This document shows, piece after piece, positions 1 to 8,439 of a DNA stretch of 64,000 bases. A program made the position numbers and the translations under genes. Source of the stretch: Piscinibacter caeni (GTDB taxonomy: Bacteria; Pseudomonadota; Gammaproteobacteria; Burkholderiales; Burkholderiaceae_C); contig QJOU01000017.1 in assembly GCA_003265685.1 (NCBI GenBank), positions 1-64,000 of the forward strand. Reading direction: 5' to 3'. The notes beneath the pieces were generated by a model. That model was not told where the DNA came from. It made no database searches and saw nothing but the letters and a program-made list of their open reading frames with translations. Position 1 is the stretch's first letter. Every line of letters starts with the position of its first letter.

Positions 1-2
1 GC

Positions 3-47
3 CACTACCAGGCCGGCATGGTCGGCACCATCCACGTGAGGACCTGA
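3..47 (+). CDS. C-terminal end of a cupredoxin-type copper protein (partial)
   Basis: Only the last 14 codons are in the window. They read HYQAGMVGTIHV plus two residues before TGA. The order His, then Gly-Met, then Gly-x-Ile-x-Val matches the final copper-ligand loop of plastocyanin-like cupredoxins and some multicopper oxidases, where the His and Met bind type 1 copper. The next genes encode a Met-rich lipoprotein, a cytochrome c and a copper ATPase, so a periplasmic copper role fits. The full domain architecture cannot be judged from this fragment. Confidence 0.6.
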   Translation, partial: HYQAGMVGTIHVRT

Positions 48-115
48 GCGCCGCGGGGCGACCGATCTTCTTCCCCTCTCTCCATCCCTTTCTCCGCATC
101 GAACACGGAGTCCCT

Positions 116-465
<350 letters not shown>

Positions 466-468
466 CCG

Positions 469-957
469 ATGGCGGGCGCAAGGTCCTGGACCGCGGCGGC
501 GCTCGCGACGGGCGGCGTCGCCGCGCTGGCGGTCGGCGCGTTCATGCTCTGGAACGCCGACCGCGACGCGGTGTCGTCGGTCCGCCTGCGGCCGGACGAT
601 GCGGCGGTCACCGCGCTCGGGCAGAAGGTCTACACGGCGCAGTGCGCGTCCTGCCACGGCACGCGGCTGGAAGGGCAGCCCCGCTGGCGTGAGCGCGGCC
701 CCGACGGCCGGCTGCCGGCGCCGCCGCACGACGCGAGCGGGCACACCTGGCATCACCCGGACGAGATGTTGTTCCGCATCACCAAGCTGGGCGTGGCCAA
801 GGCCGCGAACCTGAAGGACTACGTGTCGGCCATGCCCGCCTACGAGGGCGTGCTCAGCGACGCGGAGATCGTGGCCGCGCTCTCGTGGATCAAGTCGCAG
901 TGGCCGGCGGACATCCGCGCGCGGCACGACGAACTGAACCGGATGGCCGCTCGCTGA
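469..957 (+). CDS. Membrane-anchored c-type cytochrome
   Basis: A 162-residue protein with one hydrophobic segment at residues 8-29 (uncleaved anchor or signal peptide) and a single class I cytochrome c domain. The heme site is CASCH at residues 59-63 and the likely sixth ligand is Met122 in SAMPAY. The His-rich stretch TWHHPDEM near residue 93 is typical of small cytochromes found in copper-resistance clusters. It starts 3 bases after the Met-rich lipoprotein, so the two are probably co-transcribed. An electron-transfer role in the periplasm is established for the fold; its partner is unknown. Confidence 0.85.
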   Translation: MAGARSWTAAALATGGVAALAVGAFMLWNADRDAVSSVRLRPDDAAVTALGQKVYTAQCASCHGTRLEGQPRWRERGPDGRLPAPPHDASGHTWHHPDEMLFRITKLGVAKAANLKDYVSAMPAYEGVLSDAEIVAALSWIKSQWPADIRARHDELNRMAAR

Positions 958-965
958 CCCGGCAC

Positions 966-996
966 TTGACCTTCACGCCGGGGCAAGGTCTACGGT
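966..996 (+). promoter_or_regulatory. CueR-type (MerR family) promoter/operator of the copper ATPase
   Basis: A -35 element TTGACC (966-971) and a -10-like TACGGT (991-996) are separated by 19 bp, the over-long spacer that MerR-family activators correct. The spacer holds an inverted repeat, ACCTT (969-973) and AAGGT (985-989), matching the half-sites of CueR operators. It sits 60 bp upstream of the copper ATPase start, which has a good ribosome site (GGAGG at 1046-1050). Copper-induced expression by a CueR homologue is therefore likely; the regulator gene is not in the window. Confidence 0.8.
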
Positions 997-1056
997 CGTC
1001 ACCGTCTGTCGAGGCATCACGGGTGCCGGACGACGAAGCCCTCGGAGGTTGACGCC

Positions 1057-3294
1057 ATGGACATGCAGTCGCACGCGAAGCACGGTGGCCACTCCGGCCA
1101 CGAGCACCACCACCACGATCACCACGATCGCGCCCACGGTGGCGAGCACCCCGACGCCCACGGATCGCCGCCACCGGCGCCGGACGGCACGGTCTACACC
1201 TGCCCCATGCACCCCGAGGTTCGGCAGGACCATCCGGGCAACTGCCCCAAGTGCGGCATGACGCTGGAGCCGGTGCTGCCGACGCTGGACGAGGACGAGA
1301 ACCCCGAGCTGGTCGACTTCCGCCGGCGCTTCTGGTGGACGCTGCCGCTGACGATCGTCGTGACGATCCTGGCCATGGTCGGCCACCGCCTGCAGTGGTT
1401 CGACATGGCGACCCAGAGCTGGATCGAGCTGCTGCTGTCGGTGCCCATCGTGCTGTGGGCCGGCTGGCCGTTCTTCGTGCGCGGCGTGCAGTCGCTGCGC
1501 CGGCGCAGCCCGAACATGTGGACGCTGATCGGCCTGGGCACCGGTGCCGCCTTCGTCTACAGCGTGGTGGCCACCGTCGCGCCGGGCGTGTTCCCGGCCT
1601 CGTTCCAGGCCATGGGCCGCGTCGCGGTGTACTTCGAGGCGGCGGCCGTGATCATCTCGCTGACGCTGCTCGGCCAGATCCTCGAGCTGAAGGCGCGCTC
1701 GCAGACTTCGGCCGCCATCAAGTCGCTGCTCGGCCTGGCGCCCAAGACGGCTCGCCGCATCCGCGCCGACGGCAGCGAGGAGGACGTGCCGCTGACGCAC
1801 GTGCATGTCGGCGACCTGCTGCGCGTGCGGCCGGGCGAGAAGGTGCCGGTCGACGGCGTGGTGACCGAAGGCGCGAGCGCGGTCGACGAGTCGATGCTGA
1901 CCGGCGAGCCGGTGCCGGTGAGCAAGCGGGCCGGCGACAAGCTGATCGGCGCCACGCTGAACACCAGCGGCGCGCTGGTGATGCGCTCCGAGCGCGTCGG
2001 CGCGCAGACCGTGCTGTCGCAGATCGTGCAGATGGTGGCGCAGGCGCAGCGCTCGAAGGCGCCGATGCAGCGCATGGCCGACCAGGTGGCCGGCTGGTTC
2101 GTGATGGCGGTGGTGACCATCGCGGTGGCGACCTTCTTCGCCTGGGGCCTGTGGGGGCCCGAGCCGAGCTGGGTCTACGGCCTGATCAACGCGGTGGCGG
2201 TGCTGATCATCGCCTGTCCTTGTGCGCTGGGGCTGGCGACGCCGATGTCGATCATGGTCGCCACCGGGCGCGCGGCGACACGCGGCATCCTGTTCCGCGA
2301 CGCGGCGGCGATCGAGCACATCCGCAAGGTCGACACGCTGATCGTCGACAAGACCGGCACGCTGACCGAGGGCAAGCCGGCGTTCGAGCGCGCCGTGCCC
2401 ACGGGCGGTTTCACGGCCGACGAGGTGCTGCGCCTGGCCGCCAGCCTGGACCAGGGCAGCGAGCATCCGCTGGCCGACGCCATCGTGCAGGCGGCCCGCG
2501 CGAAGGGGCTGGTGCTGGCCAAGGCCGAGGGCTTCGAGTCGAGCAGCGGCATCGGCGTGCGCGGCAGCGTCGAAGGCCGCCGCGTGGCGCTGGGCAACAC
2601 CGCGCTGATGCAGCAGCTGGGTGTGGCCGTCGATGCGCTGGTGGAGCAGGCCGAGGCGCTGCGCACCGAAGGGGCCAGCGTGATGCACCTGGCGGTGGAC
2701 GGCCGCCTGGCCGGGCTGCTGGCGGTGTCCGACCCGGTGAAGGCCAGCACGCCCGAGGCGCTGGCCGCCCTGCATGCCGCCGGCCTGCGCGTGGTGATGG
2801 CCACGGGCGACGGCCTGACCACGGCCCGCGCGGTGGCCCGACGGCTCGGCATCGACGAGGTGCACGGCGAGGTCAAGCCGGCCGACAAGCTCGCGCTCGT
2901 GCAGTCGCTGCAGCGCGCGGGGCGGGTGGTGGCGATGGCCGGCGGCGGCATCAATGACGCGCCGGCCCTGGCGCAGGCCGACGTGGGCGTGGCCATGGGC
3001 ACCGGCACCGACGTGGCGATGAACAGCGCGCCGGTCACGCTGGTCAAGGGCGACCTGCGCGGCATCGCGCAGGCCCGGCTGCTGTCGCAGGCGACCATCG
3101 CCAACATGAAGCAGAACCTCGGCTTCGCGTTCGTCTACAACGCGCTGGGCGTGCCGTTGGCGGCCGGGCTGCTGTTTCCCTTCACCGGCTGGCTGCTGTC
3201 GCCGATGATCGCGGCGCTGGCGATGAGCCTCAGCTCGGCGTCGGTGATCGCGAACGCGCTGCGGCTGCGCCAGGCCGCGTTGCTGCAGGGCTGA
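1057..3294 (+). CDS. copA: P1B-1 copper-exporting ATPase with His-rich N-terminus, GDGxND motif altered
   Basis: Exports Cu(I) from the cytoplasm using ATP. The 745-residue protein opens with a His-rich stretch (residues 6-36), then a heavy-metal-binding domain with CPMHP and CPKCGM (about 47-72). Membrane helices follow, then the TGE motif, CPC at 387-389 in the transport helix, DKTGT with phosphorylated Asp431, the SEHP motif and a final MSLSS helix that marks Cu(I) specificity. The ATP-hydrolysis hinge should read GDGIND but reads GGGIND (Gly630, codon GGC at 2944-2946), losing the conserved Mg-binding Asp. If genuine this should cripple the pump. Length and all other motifs are normal. 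Confidence 0.93.
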   Translation: MDMQSHAKHGGHSGHEHHHHDHHDRAHGGEHPDAHGSPPPAPDGTVYTCPMHPEVRQDHPGNCPKCGMTLEPVLPTLDEDENPELVDFRRRFWWTLPLTIVVTILAMVGHRLQWFDMATQSWIELLLSVPIVLWAGWPFFVRGVQSLRRRSPNMWTLIGLGTGAAFVYSVVATVAPGVFPASFQAMGRVAVYFEAAAVIISLTLLGQILELKARSQTSAAIKSLLGLAPKTARRIRADGSEEDVPLTHVHVGDLLRVRPGEKVPVDGVVTEGASAVDESMLTGEPVPVSKRAGDKLIGATLNTSGALVMRSERVGAQTVLSQIVQMVAQAQRSKAPMQRMADQVAGWFVMAVVTIAVATFFAWGLWGPEPSWVYGLINAVAVLIIACPCALGLATPMSIMVATGRAATRGILFRDAAAIEHIRKVDTLIVDKTGTLTEGKPAFERAVPTGGFTADEVLRLAASLDQGSEHPLADAIVQAARAKGLVLAKAEGFESSSGIGVRGSVEGRRVALGNTALMQQLGVAVDALVEQAEALRTEGASVMHLAVDGRLAGLLAVSDPVKASTPEALAALHAAGLRVVMATGDGLTTARAVARRLGIDEVHGEVKPADKLALVQSLQRAGRVVAMAGGGINDAPALAQADVGVAMGTGTDVAMNSAPVTLVKGDLRGIAQARLLSQATIANMKQNLGFAFVYNALGVPLAAGLLFPFTGWLLSPMIAALAMSLSSASVIANALRLRQAALLQG

Positions 3295-3340
3295 CGGGAT
3301 GATTGCCTCGCTTCGCGCCGGCTTTGTCTACAGTACGCGT

Positions 3341-3718
3341 ATGCCTGCCCACCTCCGAACTGCCTGCGTGCTCCTCGCAATTCTCTGCTCGGCCGCTGCA
3401 CGCGCCGAGATCGTCGACATCGCCTGGAGCGGCGACGGTCGCTTCGAGCGCCGCATGACGGTGGCGCCCGGCAAGTTCGCCGAGGTGTGCGGCAGGCTCG
3501 CCAAGGCCGACTCGGTGGCCTGGCGCTTCGACGCCAGCGGCCCGCTGAACTTCAACATCCACTTCCACGAGGGCAAGGAGGTGCGCTACCCGGAGCGCCG
3601 CGATGCCCTCGCCGGCGCCAGCGGACAGCTGCGGGTGGCGCTCGACCAGGACTACTGCTGGATGTGGACCAACAAGTCGGCACAGCCCGTCGAACTCCGG
3701 CTCCTGCTCTCGCGCTGA
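3341..3718 (+). CDS. Small secreted protein of unknown function
   Basis: A 125-residue protein starting at the ATG at 3341, which opens a clear signal peptide (MPAHLRTACVLLAILCSAAARA). An upstream in-frame start at 3299 would bury that signal. The mature part has two Cys (EVCGR and DYCWMW) that could form a disulfide, a His pair in NIHFHEGKE and an aromatic stretch CWMWTN. I recognise no named domain. It follows the copper ATPase by 46 bp and may belong to the same transcript, so a periplasmic copper- or stress-related role is possible but only inferred from position. Confidence 0.7.
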   Translation: MPAHLRTACVLLAILCSAAARAEIVDIAWSGDGRFERRMTVAPGKFAEVCGRLAKADSVAWRFDASGPLNFNIHFHEGKEVRYPERRDALAGASGQLRVALDQDYCWMWTNKSAQPVELRLLLSR

Positions 3719-3797
3719 AGTTCAGGCACGGGTCGCCTGGCCGTAGGCAAGGCGCGTCGGTGGGCGGGCCAGACCGACCCATTCGAGGGTTGCCCCG

Positions 3798-4002
3798 TCA
3801 ACGGGGCTGGATCTCCTGCCGCTCGAACCGCAGCGGCCCGTGGCCGTAGATTTCCAGGCGCGCCAGCCCGAAGGCCGACAGGCGCATCTCGCAGTCGCGC
3901 GCCACCATGTGCACGTCGCCGCGCTCGAGCAGGATGTCGTCCGCCTCGCCGTCGATCGTGGCCCAGACGAGGCCGCCCTGGCTGCGCAGCAGGTCGCCGC
4001 AT
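3798..4002 (-). CDS. DUF2917 family protein lacking an in-frame start (probable frameshift)
   Basis: Read on the minus strand, the frame ending at TGA 3798-3800 gives LECGDLLRSQGGLVWATIDG, later ILLERGDVHMV and LARLEIYGHGPLRFE, the pattern of DUF2917 beta-strand proteins common in Burkholderiales. The frame is open from 4058 but has no ATG, GTG or TTG ahead of the conserved region. An AGGAG ribosome site followed by ATG at 4002 exists, but in a different frame (205 nt, one base off). A one-base indel just after the start is the simplest explanation; real decay and sequence error are both possible. Function is unknown. Confidence 0.5.
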
Positions 4003-4172
4003 TCAAGTGTCGCTCCTGTCGAAGAGGTGTCGACCGGAGTCTTCGCATTCCCATCGTGTCAAGGTCAAGCGGGCGCGGGGTGGCACCTCATGAGTTCGCC
4101 GTGGGGTGAGGTGGCTTGCCGGGCTGCTGGAAACCCGGCACGGCATGGCGCCGCATGGACGTCATGGGGACG

Positions 4173-5114
4173 TCATTCGATGTTCTGCACCTGCTCGCGC
4201 AGCTGCTCGATCGCCACCTTCATCTCCACCGAGATGTTGGTCAGTTCGATCGACGCGGCCTTGGAGCCCAGGGTGTTCGCCTCGCGCAGCAGCTCCTGCA
4301 CCAGGAAGTCGAGCCGCTTGCCGAGTTCGCCGCCCTTGGCGAGCAGGCGCTCGACCTCGTCGAGGTGCGAGCGCAGCCGGGCCAGCTCCTCGGCCACGTC
4401 GATGCGGATCGCGAAGGCCGCGGCCTCGTTGAGGGCGCGCTCCTGAAGCGCCTCGCGCGGCACGCTCTGGTCGGCGCCGCTGGTCTCGAGCGCGGCCTGC
4501 CAGCGCTCCAGGAAACGCGCCTGCTGGCGCTGCACCACGGCCGGCACCAGCGGCTCGGCCTGGTCGGCCAGCTCGCGCAGGCGTGCCACGCGCTCGCGCA
4601 GCACCGCGACCAGGCGCTCGCCCTCGCGCGCGCGCGCCTCGAGCAGGCCGGCCACCGCGCGCCGCGCGGCCTCGAGCAGCGCCTCGTCGGCACGCTCGGC
4701 CACGCTGCTGCCCTTGCACCACTGCAGCACCTCGTGCACCGACAGCGGCCGTGCCTTGGGCAGCCAGCCGAGCACCGTGCCTTCCAGGCGCGACAGCCGG
4801 TTCAGCTGCTCGGGCTGGGGATGCGGCCAGGCGGTCTCGGCCTCGGCGCGGCCGGCGATGCGCAGCTCGACCTTGCCGCGCCGCACCTGGGCCGTGATCA
4901 ATTCACGCAGCGCCGGCTCGAGCGCGCGGTACTCGTCGGGCACGCGGAAGGAGAGGTCGAGGAAGCGCCCGTTCACCGAGCGCAACTCGACCGTCAGGCC
5001 CGGCCCGGGCGCGCCCGCGCGAGGCGTGCCGCTTTCCGCATTTCCGGTCTCCTCGCCTGTGGCGGAGGCCCCCGCCACGGCATTGGCGTAGCCGGTCATG
5101 CTGTAGACTGCCAT
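4173..5114 (-). CDS. yicC: YicC family endoribonuclease
   Basis: The 313-residue protein starts with MAVYSMTGYA, the hallmark YicC N-terminus, continues with VELRSVNGRFLDLSFRVP and ends in the conserved C-terminal region with KRLDFLVQELLREANT and SIELTNISVEMK. YicC proteins are soluble RNases that act on structured RNAs. An Ala/Gly/Pro-rich insert at about residues 14-38 lengthens the N-terminal domain relative to the roughly 290-residue family norm. It is divergent from the kinase gene with 29 bp between starts, so the two promoters must overlap. This divergent arrangement near rph is familiar in betaproteobacteria. Confidence 0.93.
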   Translation of the reverse strand: MAVYSMTGYANAVAGASATGEETGNAESGTPRAGAPGPGLTVELRSVNGRFLDLSFRVPDEYRALEPALRELITAQVRRGKVELRIAGRAEAETAWPHPQPEQLNRLSRLEGTVLGWLPKARPLSVHEVLQWCKGSSVAERADEALLEAARRAVAGLLEARAREGERLVAVLRERVARLRELADQAEPLVPAVVQRQQARFLERWQAALETSGADQSVPREALQERALNEAAAFAIRIDVAEELARLRSHLDEVERLLAKGGELGKRLDFLVQELLREANTLGSKAASIELTNISVEMKVAIEQLREQVQNIE

Positions 5115-5143
5115 CGGACCTGTCCCCTCGACAAAAGCCCATT

Positions 5144-6115
5144 ATGTCGTCCAAGCCGAAGCCCGCGCCCTTGCCCTCCGGCACGGTCGTTGGCGGCTAT
5201 CAGGTCATCAAGAAACTGGCCGCCGGCGGCTTCGGCGTCGTGTATCTCGCCGAGGACTCGGAGCGCCATCTGGTGGCGCTCAAGGAGTACCTGCCGTCCT
5301 CGCTGGCCGAGCGCGCGCCGGGCGAGCTGACGCCGCGCGTCAAGCCCGAGAAGCAGCCGCTGTACCGCCTGGGCCTGAAGAGCTTCTTCGAGGAAGGCCG
5401 CTCGCTCGCGCAGATCAGCCACCCGAGCGTGGTCTCGGTGCTGAACTTCTTCCGCGAGAACGAGACCGTCTACATGGTGATGAACTACCTGCAGGGCGAC
5501 ACCCTGCAGGACTTCATCGTCACCGCGCGCGACCTCAAGCGCGACAAGGTGTTCCGCGAGAGCACCATCCGCTCGCTGTTCGACGAGATCCTGCGTGGCC
5601 TGCGCATCGTGCACCAGCACAAGATGCTGCACCTGGACATCAAGCCGGCGAACATCTTCATCACCAACGACAACAAGGCGGTGCTGCTCGACTTCGGCGC
5701 GGCGCGCGAGGTGCTGAGCAAGGAAGGCAACTTCATCCGCCCGATGTACACGCCCGGCTTCGCGGCGCCGGAGATGTACCGCCGCGACGGCACGCTCGGC
5801 CCCTGGACCGACATCTACGCCATCGGCGCCTGCATCTACGCCTGCATGCAGGGCTACCCGCCCAACGACGCGCCGCAGCGCATCGAGAAGGATCGGCTCG
5901 CGCTCAGCCTCTCGCGCCTGCGCAACATCTACTCGGACAACCTGATCGAGGTGACCGAGTGGTGCATGTCGCTGGACCCGCTGTCGCGGCCGCAGAGCGT
6001 GTTCGCGCTGCAGAAGGAACTGGCGCGCGAGACCGAGCGCCGCTACACCAAGCTCAGCTTCAGCGAACGGCTGAAGCTGCAGATCGAAAACCTGACCACG
6101 GGCGCGAAGGCCTGA
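5144..6115 (+). CDS. Serine/threonine protein kinase (non-RD type)
   Basis: A 323-residue Hanks-type kinase with no membrane segment or sensor domain. Visible motifs are the glycine loop (LAAGGFGVVY), the ATP-binding Lys in VALKEY, the catalytic loop HLDIKPANIF, the Mg-binding DFGAAR and the APEMY substrate anchor. The Arg before the catalytic Asp is replaced by Leu (HLD for HRD), so activation-loop phosphorylation may not be needed. A PP2C phosphatase gene starts 12 bp downstream, giving a kinase/phosphatase pair probably made from one transcript. In many proteobacteria such pairs regulate type VI secretion or metabolism, but no such genes lie nearby. Confidence 0.93.
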   Translation: MSSKPKPAPLPSGTVVGGYQVIKKLAAGGFGVVYLAEDSERHLVALKEYLPSSLAERAPGELTPRVKPEKQPLYRLGLKSFFEEGRSLAQISHPSVVSVLNFFRENETVYMVMNYLQGDTLQDFIVTARDLKRDKVFRESTIRSLFDEILRGLRIVHQHKMLHLDIKPANIFITNDNKAVLLDFGAAREVLSKEGNFIRPMYTPGFAAPEMYRRDGTLGPWTDIYAIGACIYACMQGYPPNDAPQRIEKDRLALSLSRLRNIYSDNLIEVTEWCMSLDPLSRPQSVFALQKELARETERRYTKLSFSERLKLQIENLTTGAKA

Positions 6116-6127
6116 AGTCGAGGCGCC

Positions 6128-7045
6128 ATGCGTTTCTCCGTGTACCAGGTCAGCCGCAAGGGTGGCCGCGAGAAGAACGAAGACCGGATGGGCTATTGCT
6201 ACACCCGGGATTCCGGCCTGTTCGCGCTGGCCGACGGCATGGGCGGCCATCCGGAAGGAGAGGTCGCCTCGCAGCTCGCGCTGCAGACGCTGGCGGCGAT
6301 GTTCCAGCGCGACAGCAAGCCGACCCTGCCCGACCCGCTGCGCTTCCTGCACGAGGCGATCATCGCCGGCCACCATCAGCTGCTGCGTTATGCCACGCAG
6401 AAGGCGCTGATCGACACGCCGCGCACCACCGTCGTGGCCTGCCTGCTGCAGGGCAACTCGGCCTACTGGGCGCACTGCGGCGACTCGCGGCTGTACATGG
6501 TGCGCGGCGACAAGCTGATCGCCCGCACGCGCGACCACTCCTACTCCGAACTGCAGGAGACGATGAGCCAGATCGTCCCGATGGGCGAGCGCTTCAACCG
6601 CAACGTGCTGTTCACCTGCCTGGGCAGCCCGGGCAAGCCGGTGGTCGACACCGTTGGCCCGCTGCTGATGCAGTCCGGCGACCGCCTGCTGCTGTGCTCC
6701 GACGGCCTGTGGGGCACGGTGGAGGACGAGGTGATCGTCGACCAGCTCAGCCGCAACGCCATCTCCGACGCGGTGCCCGAGCTGGTCGAGCAGGCGCTGC
6801 GCAACGGCGGCCCGAAGTGCGACAACGTCTCGGTGCTGGCCGTCGAGTGGGAAGCGGCCGAGGACAGCGACAGCTCGATGGGCATCTCGACGCAATCGCT
6901 CGGCGAGGAGGTGTTCGCCTCCACCATCCAGGCCAGCGTGATGGGCACCGATGCGCCCGACGAGCTGGACGACGCCGAGATCGAGCGTTCGATCCGCGAG
7001 ATCAACGAGGCGATCCGCCGCTCTTCGCAGCAAAAGCGGAACTGA
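6128..7045 (+). CDS. PP2C-type serine/threonine phosphatase
   Basis: The 305-residue protein carries the metal-binding PP2C motifs: ADGMGGH, GDSRLY, SDGLWG and DNVSVL. The first residues (FSVYQVSRKGGREKNEDRMG) hold the usual Arg and Asp of the active site. About 60 acidic residues at the C-terminus extend past the catalytic core (ending in SIREINEAIRRSSQQ). It directly follows the kinase and most likely reverses its phosphorylation. RNase PH begins 33 bp later. Confidence 0.93.
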   Translation: MRFSVYQVSRKGGREKNEDRMGYCYTRDSGLFALADGMGGHPEGEVASQLALQTLAAMFQRDSKPTLPDPLRFLHEAIIAGHHQLLRYATQKALIDTPRTTVVACLLQGNSAYWAHCGDSRLYMVRGDKLIARTRDHSYSELQETMSQIVPMGERFNRNVLFTCLGSPGKPVVDTVGPLLMQSGDRLLLCSDGLWGTVEDEVIVDQLSRNAISDAVPELVEQALRNGGPKCDNVSVLAVEWEAAEDSDSSMGISTQSLGEEVFASTIQASVMGTDAPDELDDAEIERSIREINEAIRRSSQQKRN

Positions 7046-7078
7046 CGCCTGCGTTCCCCGCCCGTGGACAATACGGGC

Positions 7079-7804
7079 ATGACATTCCAACGCCCCCACG
7101 ACCGCGCCGCCGACGCGCTGCGCCCCGTCACGATCACCCGCCGCTACACCCGCCACGCCGAGGGCTCGGTGCTGGTCGAGTTCGGCGACACCAAGGTGCT
7201 GTGCACCGCCTCCGTCGACGAGAAGGTGCCGCCGCACAAGCGCGGCAGCGGCGAGGGCTGGGTCACGGCCGAATACGGCATGCTGCCGCGTTCGACCCAC
7301 ACCCGCAGCGACCGCGAGGCCGCACGCGGCAAGCAGAGCGGCCGCACGCAGGAGATCCAGCGCCTGATCGGGCGCAGCCTGCGCTGCGTGTTCGACCTGG
7401 CCAAGCTCGGCGAACGCAGCATCGCGCTCGACTGCGACGTGATACAGGCCGACGGCGGCACCCGCACCGCGGCGATCACCGGCGCCTTCGTCGCCGCGCA
7501 CGACGCGGTGAGCTGGCTGCTCGACCAGGGCCGCATCGAGGAGTCGCCGATCCGCGACTTCGTCGCCGCCGTGTCGGTGGGCATTGTCGAGGGCACGCCG
7601 CTGCTCGACCTGGAATATGTCGAGGATTCGGCCTGCGACACCGACATGAACGTGGTGATGACCGGCGCCGGCGGCTTCGTCGAGGTGCAGGGAACGGCCG
7701 AGGGCGCGGCCTTCACGCGCGCCGAGATGGACCACCTGCTCGGCCTCGCGGACCAGGGAATCCGGCAGCTGATCGCGGCCCAGAAGCGCACGCTCGGGGT
7801 GTGA
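7079..7804 (+). CDS. rph: Ribonuclease PH
   Basis: Phosphorolytic 3' exonuclease that trims tRNA 3' ends. The 241-residue sequence has the expected [29 protein letters not shown]-terminal motif pattern, [32 protein letters not shown] (phosphate-binding Arg) and [18 protein letters not shown] chose the ATG at 7079 (MTFQRPHDR); a GTG at 7064 would add five residues. It is followed after 5 bp by rdgB, the common rph-rdgB-hemW order of betaproteobacteria. Confidence 0.96.
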   Translation: MTFQRPHDRAADALRPVTITRRYTRHAEGSVLVEFGDTKVLCTASVDEKVPPHKRGSGEGWVTAEYGMLPRSTHTRSDREAARGKQSGRTQEIQRLIGRSLRCVFDLAKLGERSIALDCDVIQADGGTRTAAITGAFVAAHDAVSWLLDQGRIEESPIRDFVAAVSVGIVEGTPLLDLEYVEDSACDTDMNVVMTGAGGFVEVQGTAEGAAFTRAEMDHLLGLADQGIRQLIAAQKRTLGV

Positions 7805-7809
7805 CGGCG

Positions 7810-8439
7810 ATGCGCCTGGTGCTGGCGTCGAACAACGCCAAGAAGCTCGCCGAGCTGCAGGCGCTGTTCGCGGCGCTGCCGCTCGAGATCGTCGCGCAGG
7901 GCAGCCTCGGCGTGCCCGAGGCCGAGGAGCCGCACCACACGTTCATCGAGAACGCGCTGGCCAAGGCGCGCCATGCGGCGCGGCTGACCGGCGGCGCGGC
8001 GATCGCCGACGACTCCGGGCTGTGCGTCAATGCCCTCGGCGGCGCGCCGGGTGTGGTCTCGGCGCACTACGCGAGCGTCGATCTGCCGGCCGGCGAGCGC
8101 GAGGCGCAGCGCCGCGTGCAGGACGAGGCGAACAACGCGTTGCTGCTGCAGCGCCTGCACGGCCAGGCCGACCGGCGCGCGCGCTTCGTCAGCACGCTCG
8201 TGGCGCTGCGTTCGGCGGATGATCCCGAGCCGCTGGTGGCGGTGGGCCGCTGGCAGGGCGAGATCCTCGCCGCGCCGAGCGGGCAGGGCGGCTTCGGCTA
8301 CGACCCGCTGATGTTCATCCCCACGCTCGGCCGCAGCGTGGCCGAGCTGGATGCGGCCACCAAGAACGCGCACAGCCACCGCGCGCTGGCGGCGGCGCAG
8401 ATGCTCACCCTCATGCGCGACGCCTGGCACCTTGGCTGA
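7810..8439 (+). CDS. rdgB: dITP/XTP pyrophosphatase (HAM1/RdgB family)
   Basis: Hydrolyses non-canonical purine nucleoside triphosphates to monophosphates, keeping inosine and xanthine out of nucleic acids. The 209-residue protein starts MRLVLASNNAKKLAEL, the family's substrate-binding start, and has IADDSGLCVNALGGAPGVVSA and GFGYDPLMFIP. Length is normal. Its stop overlaps the proposed TTG start of hemW by a few bases, indicating translational coupling. Confidence 0.96.
   Translation: MRLVLASNNAKKLAELQALFAALPLEIVAQGSLGVPEAEEPHHTFIENALAKARHAARLTGGAAIADDSGLCVNALGGAPGVVSAHYASVDLPAGEREAQRRVQDEANNALLLQRLHGQADRRARFVSTLVALRSADDPEPLVAVGRWQGEILAAPSGQGGFGYDPLMFIPTLGRSVAELDAATKNAHSHRALAAAQMLTLMRDAWHLG

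Noticed and set aside
973-2865. Long minus-strand open frame of 630 codons opposite the copper ATPase
   Set aside because: It is rich in His, Arg, Gln and Ala with no domain pattern, the usual mirror of a GC-rich gene, and it overlaps a gene with complete motifs.
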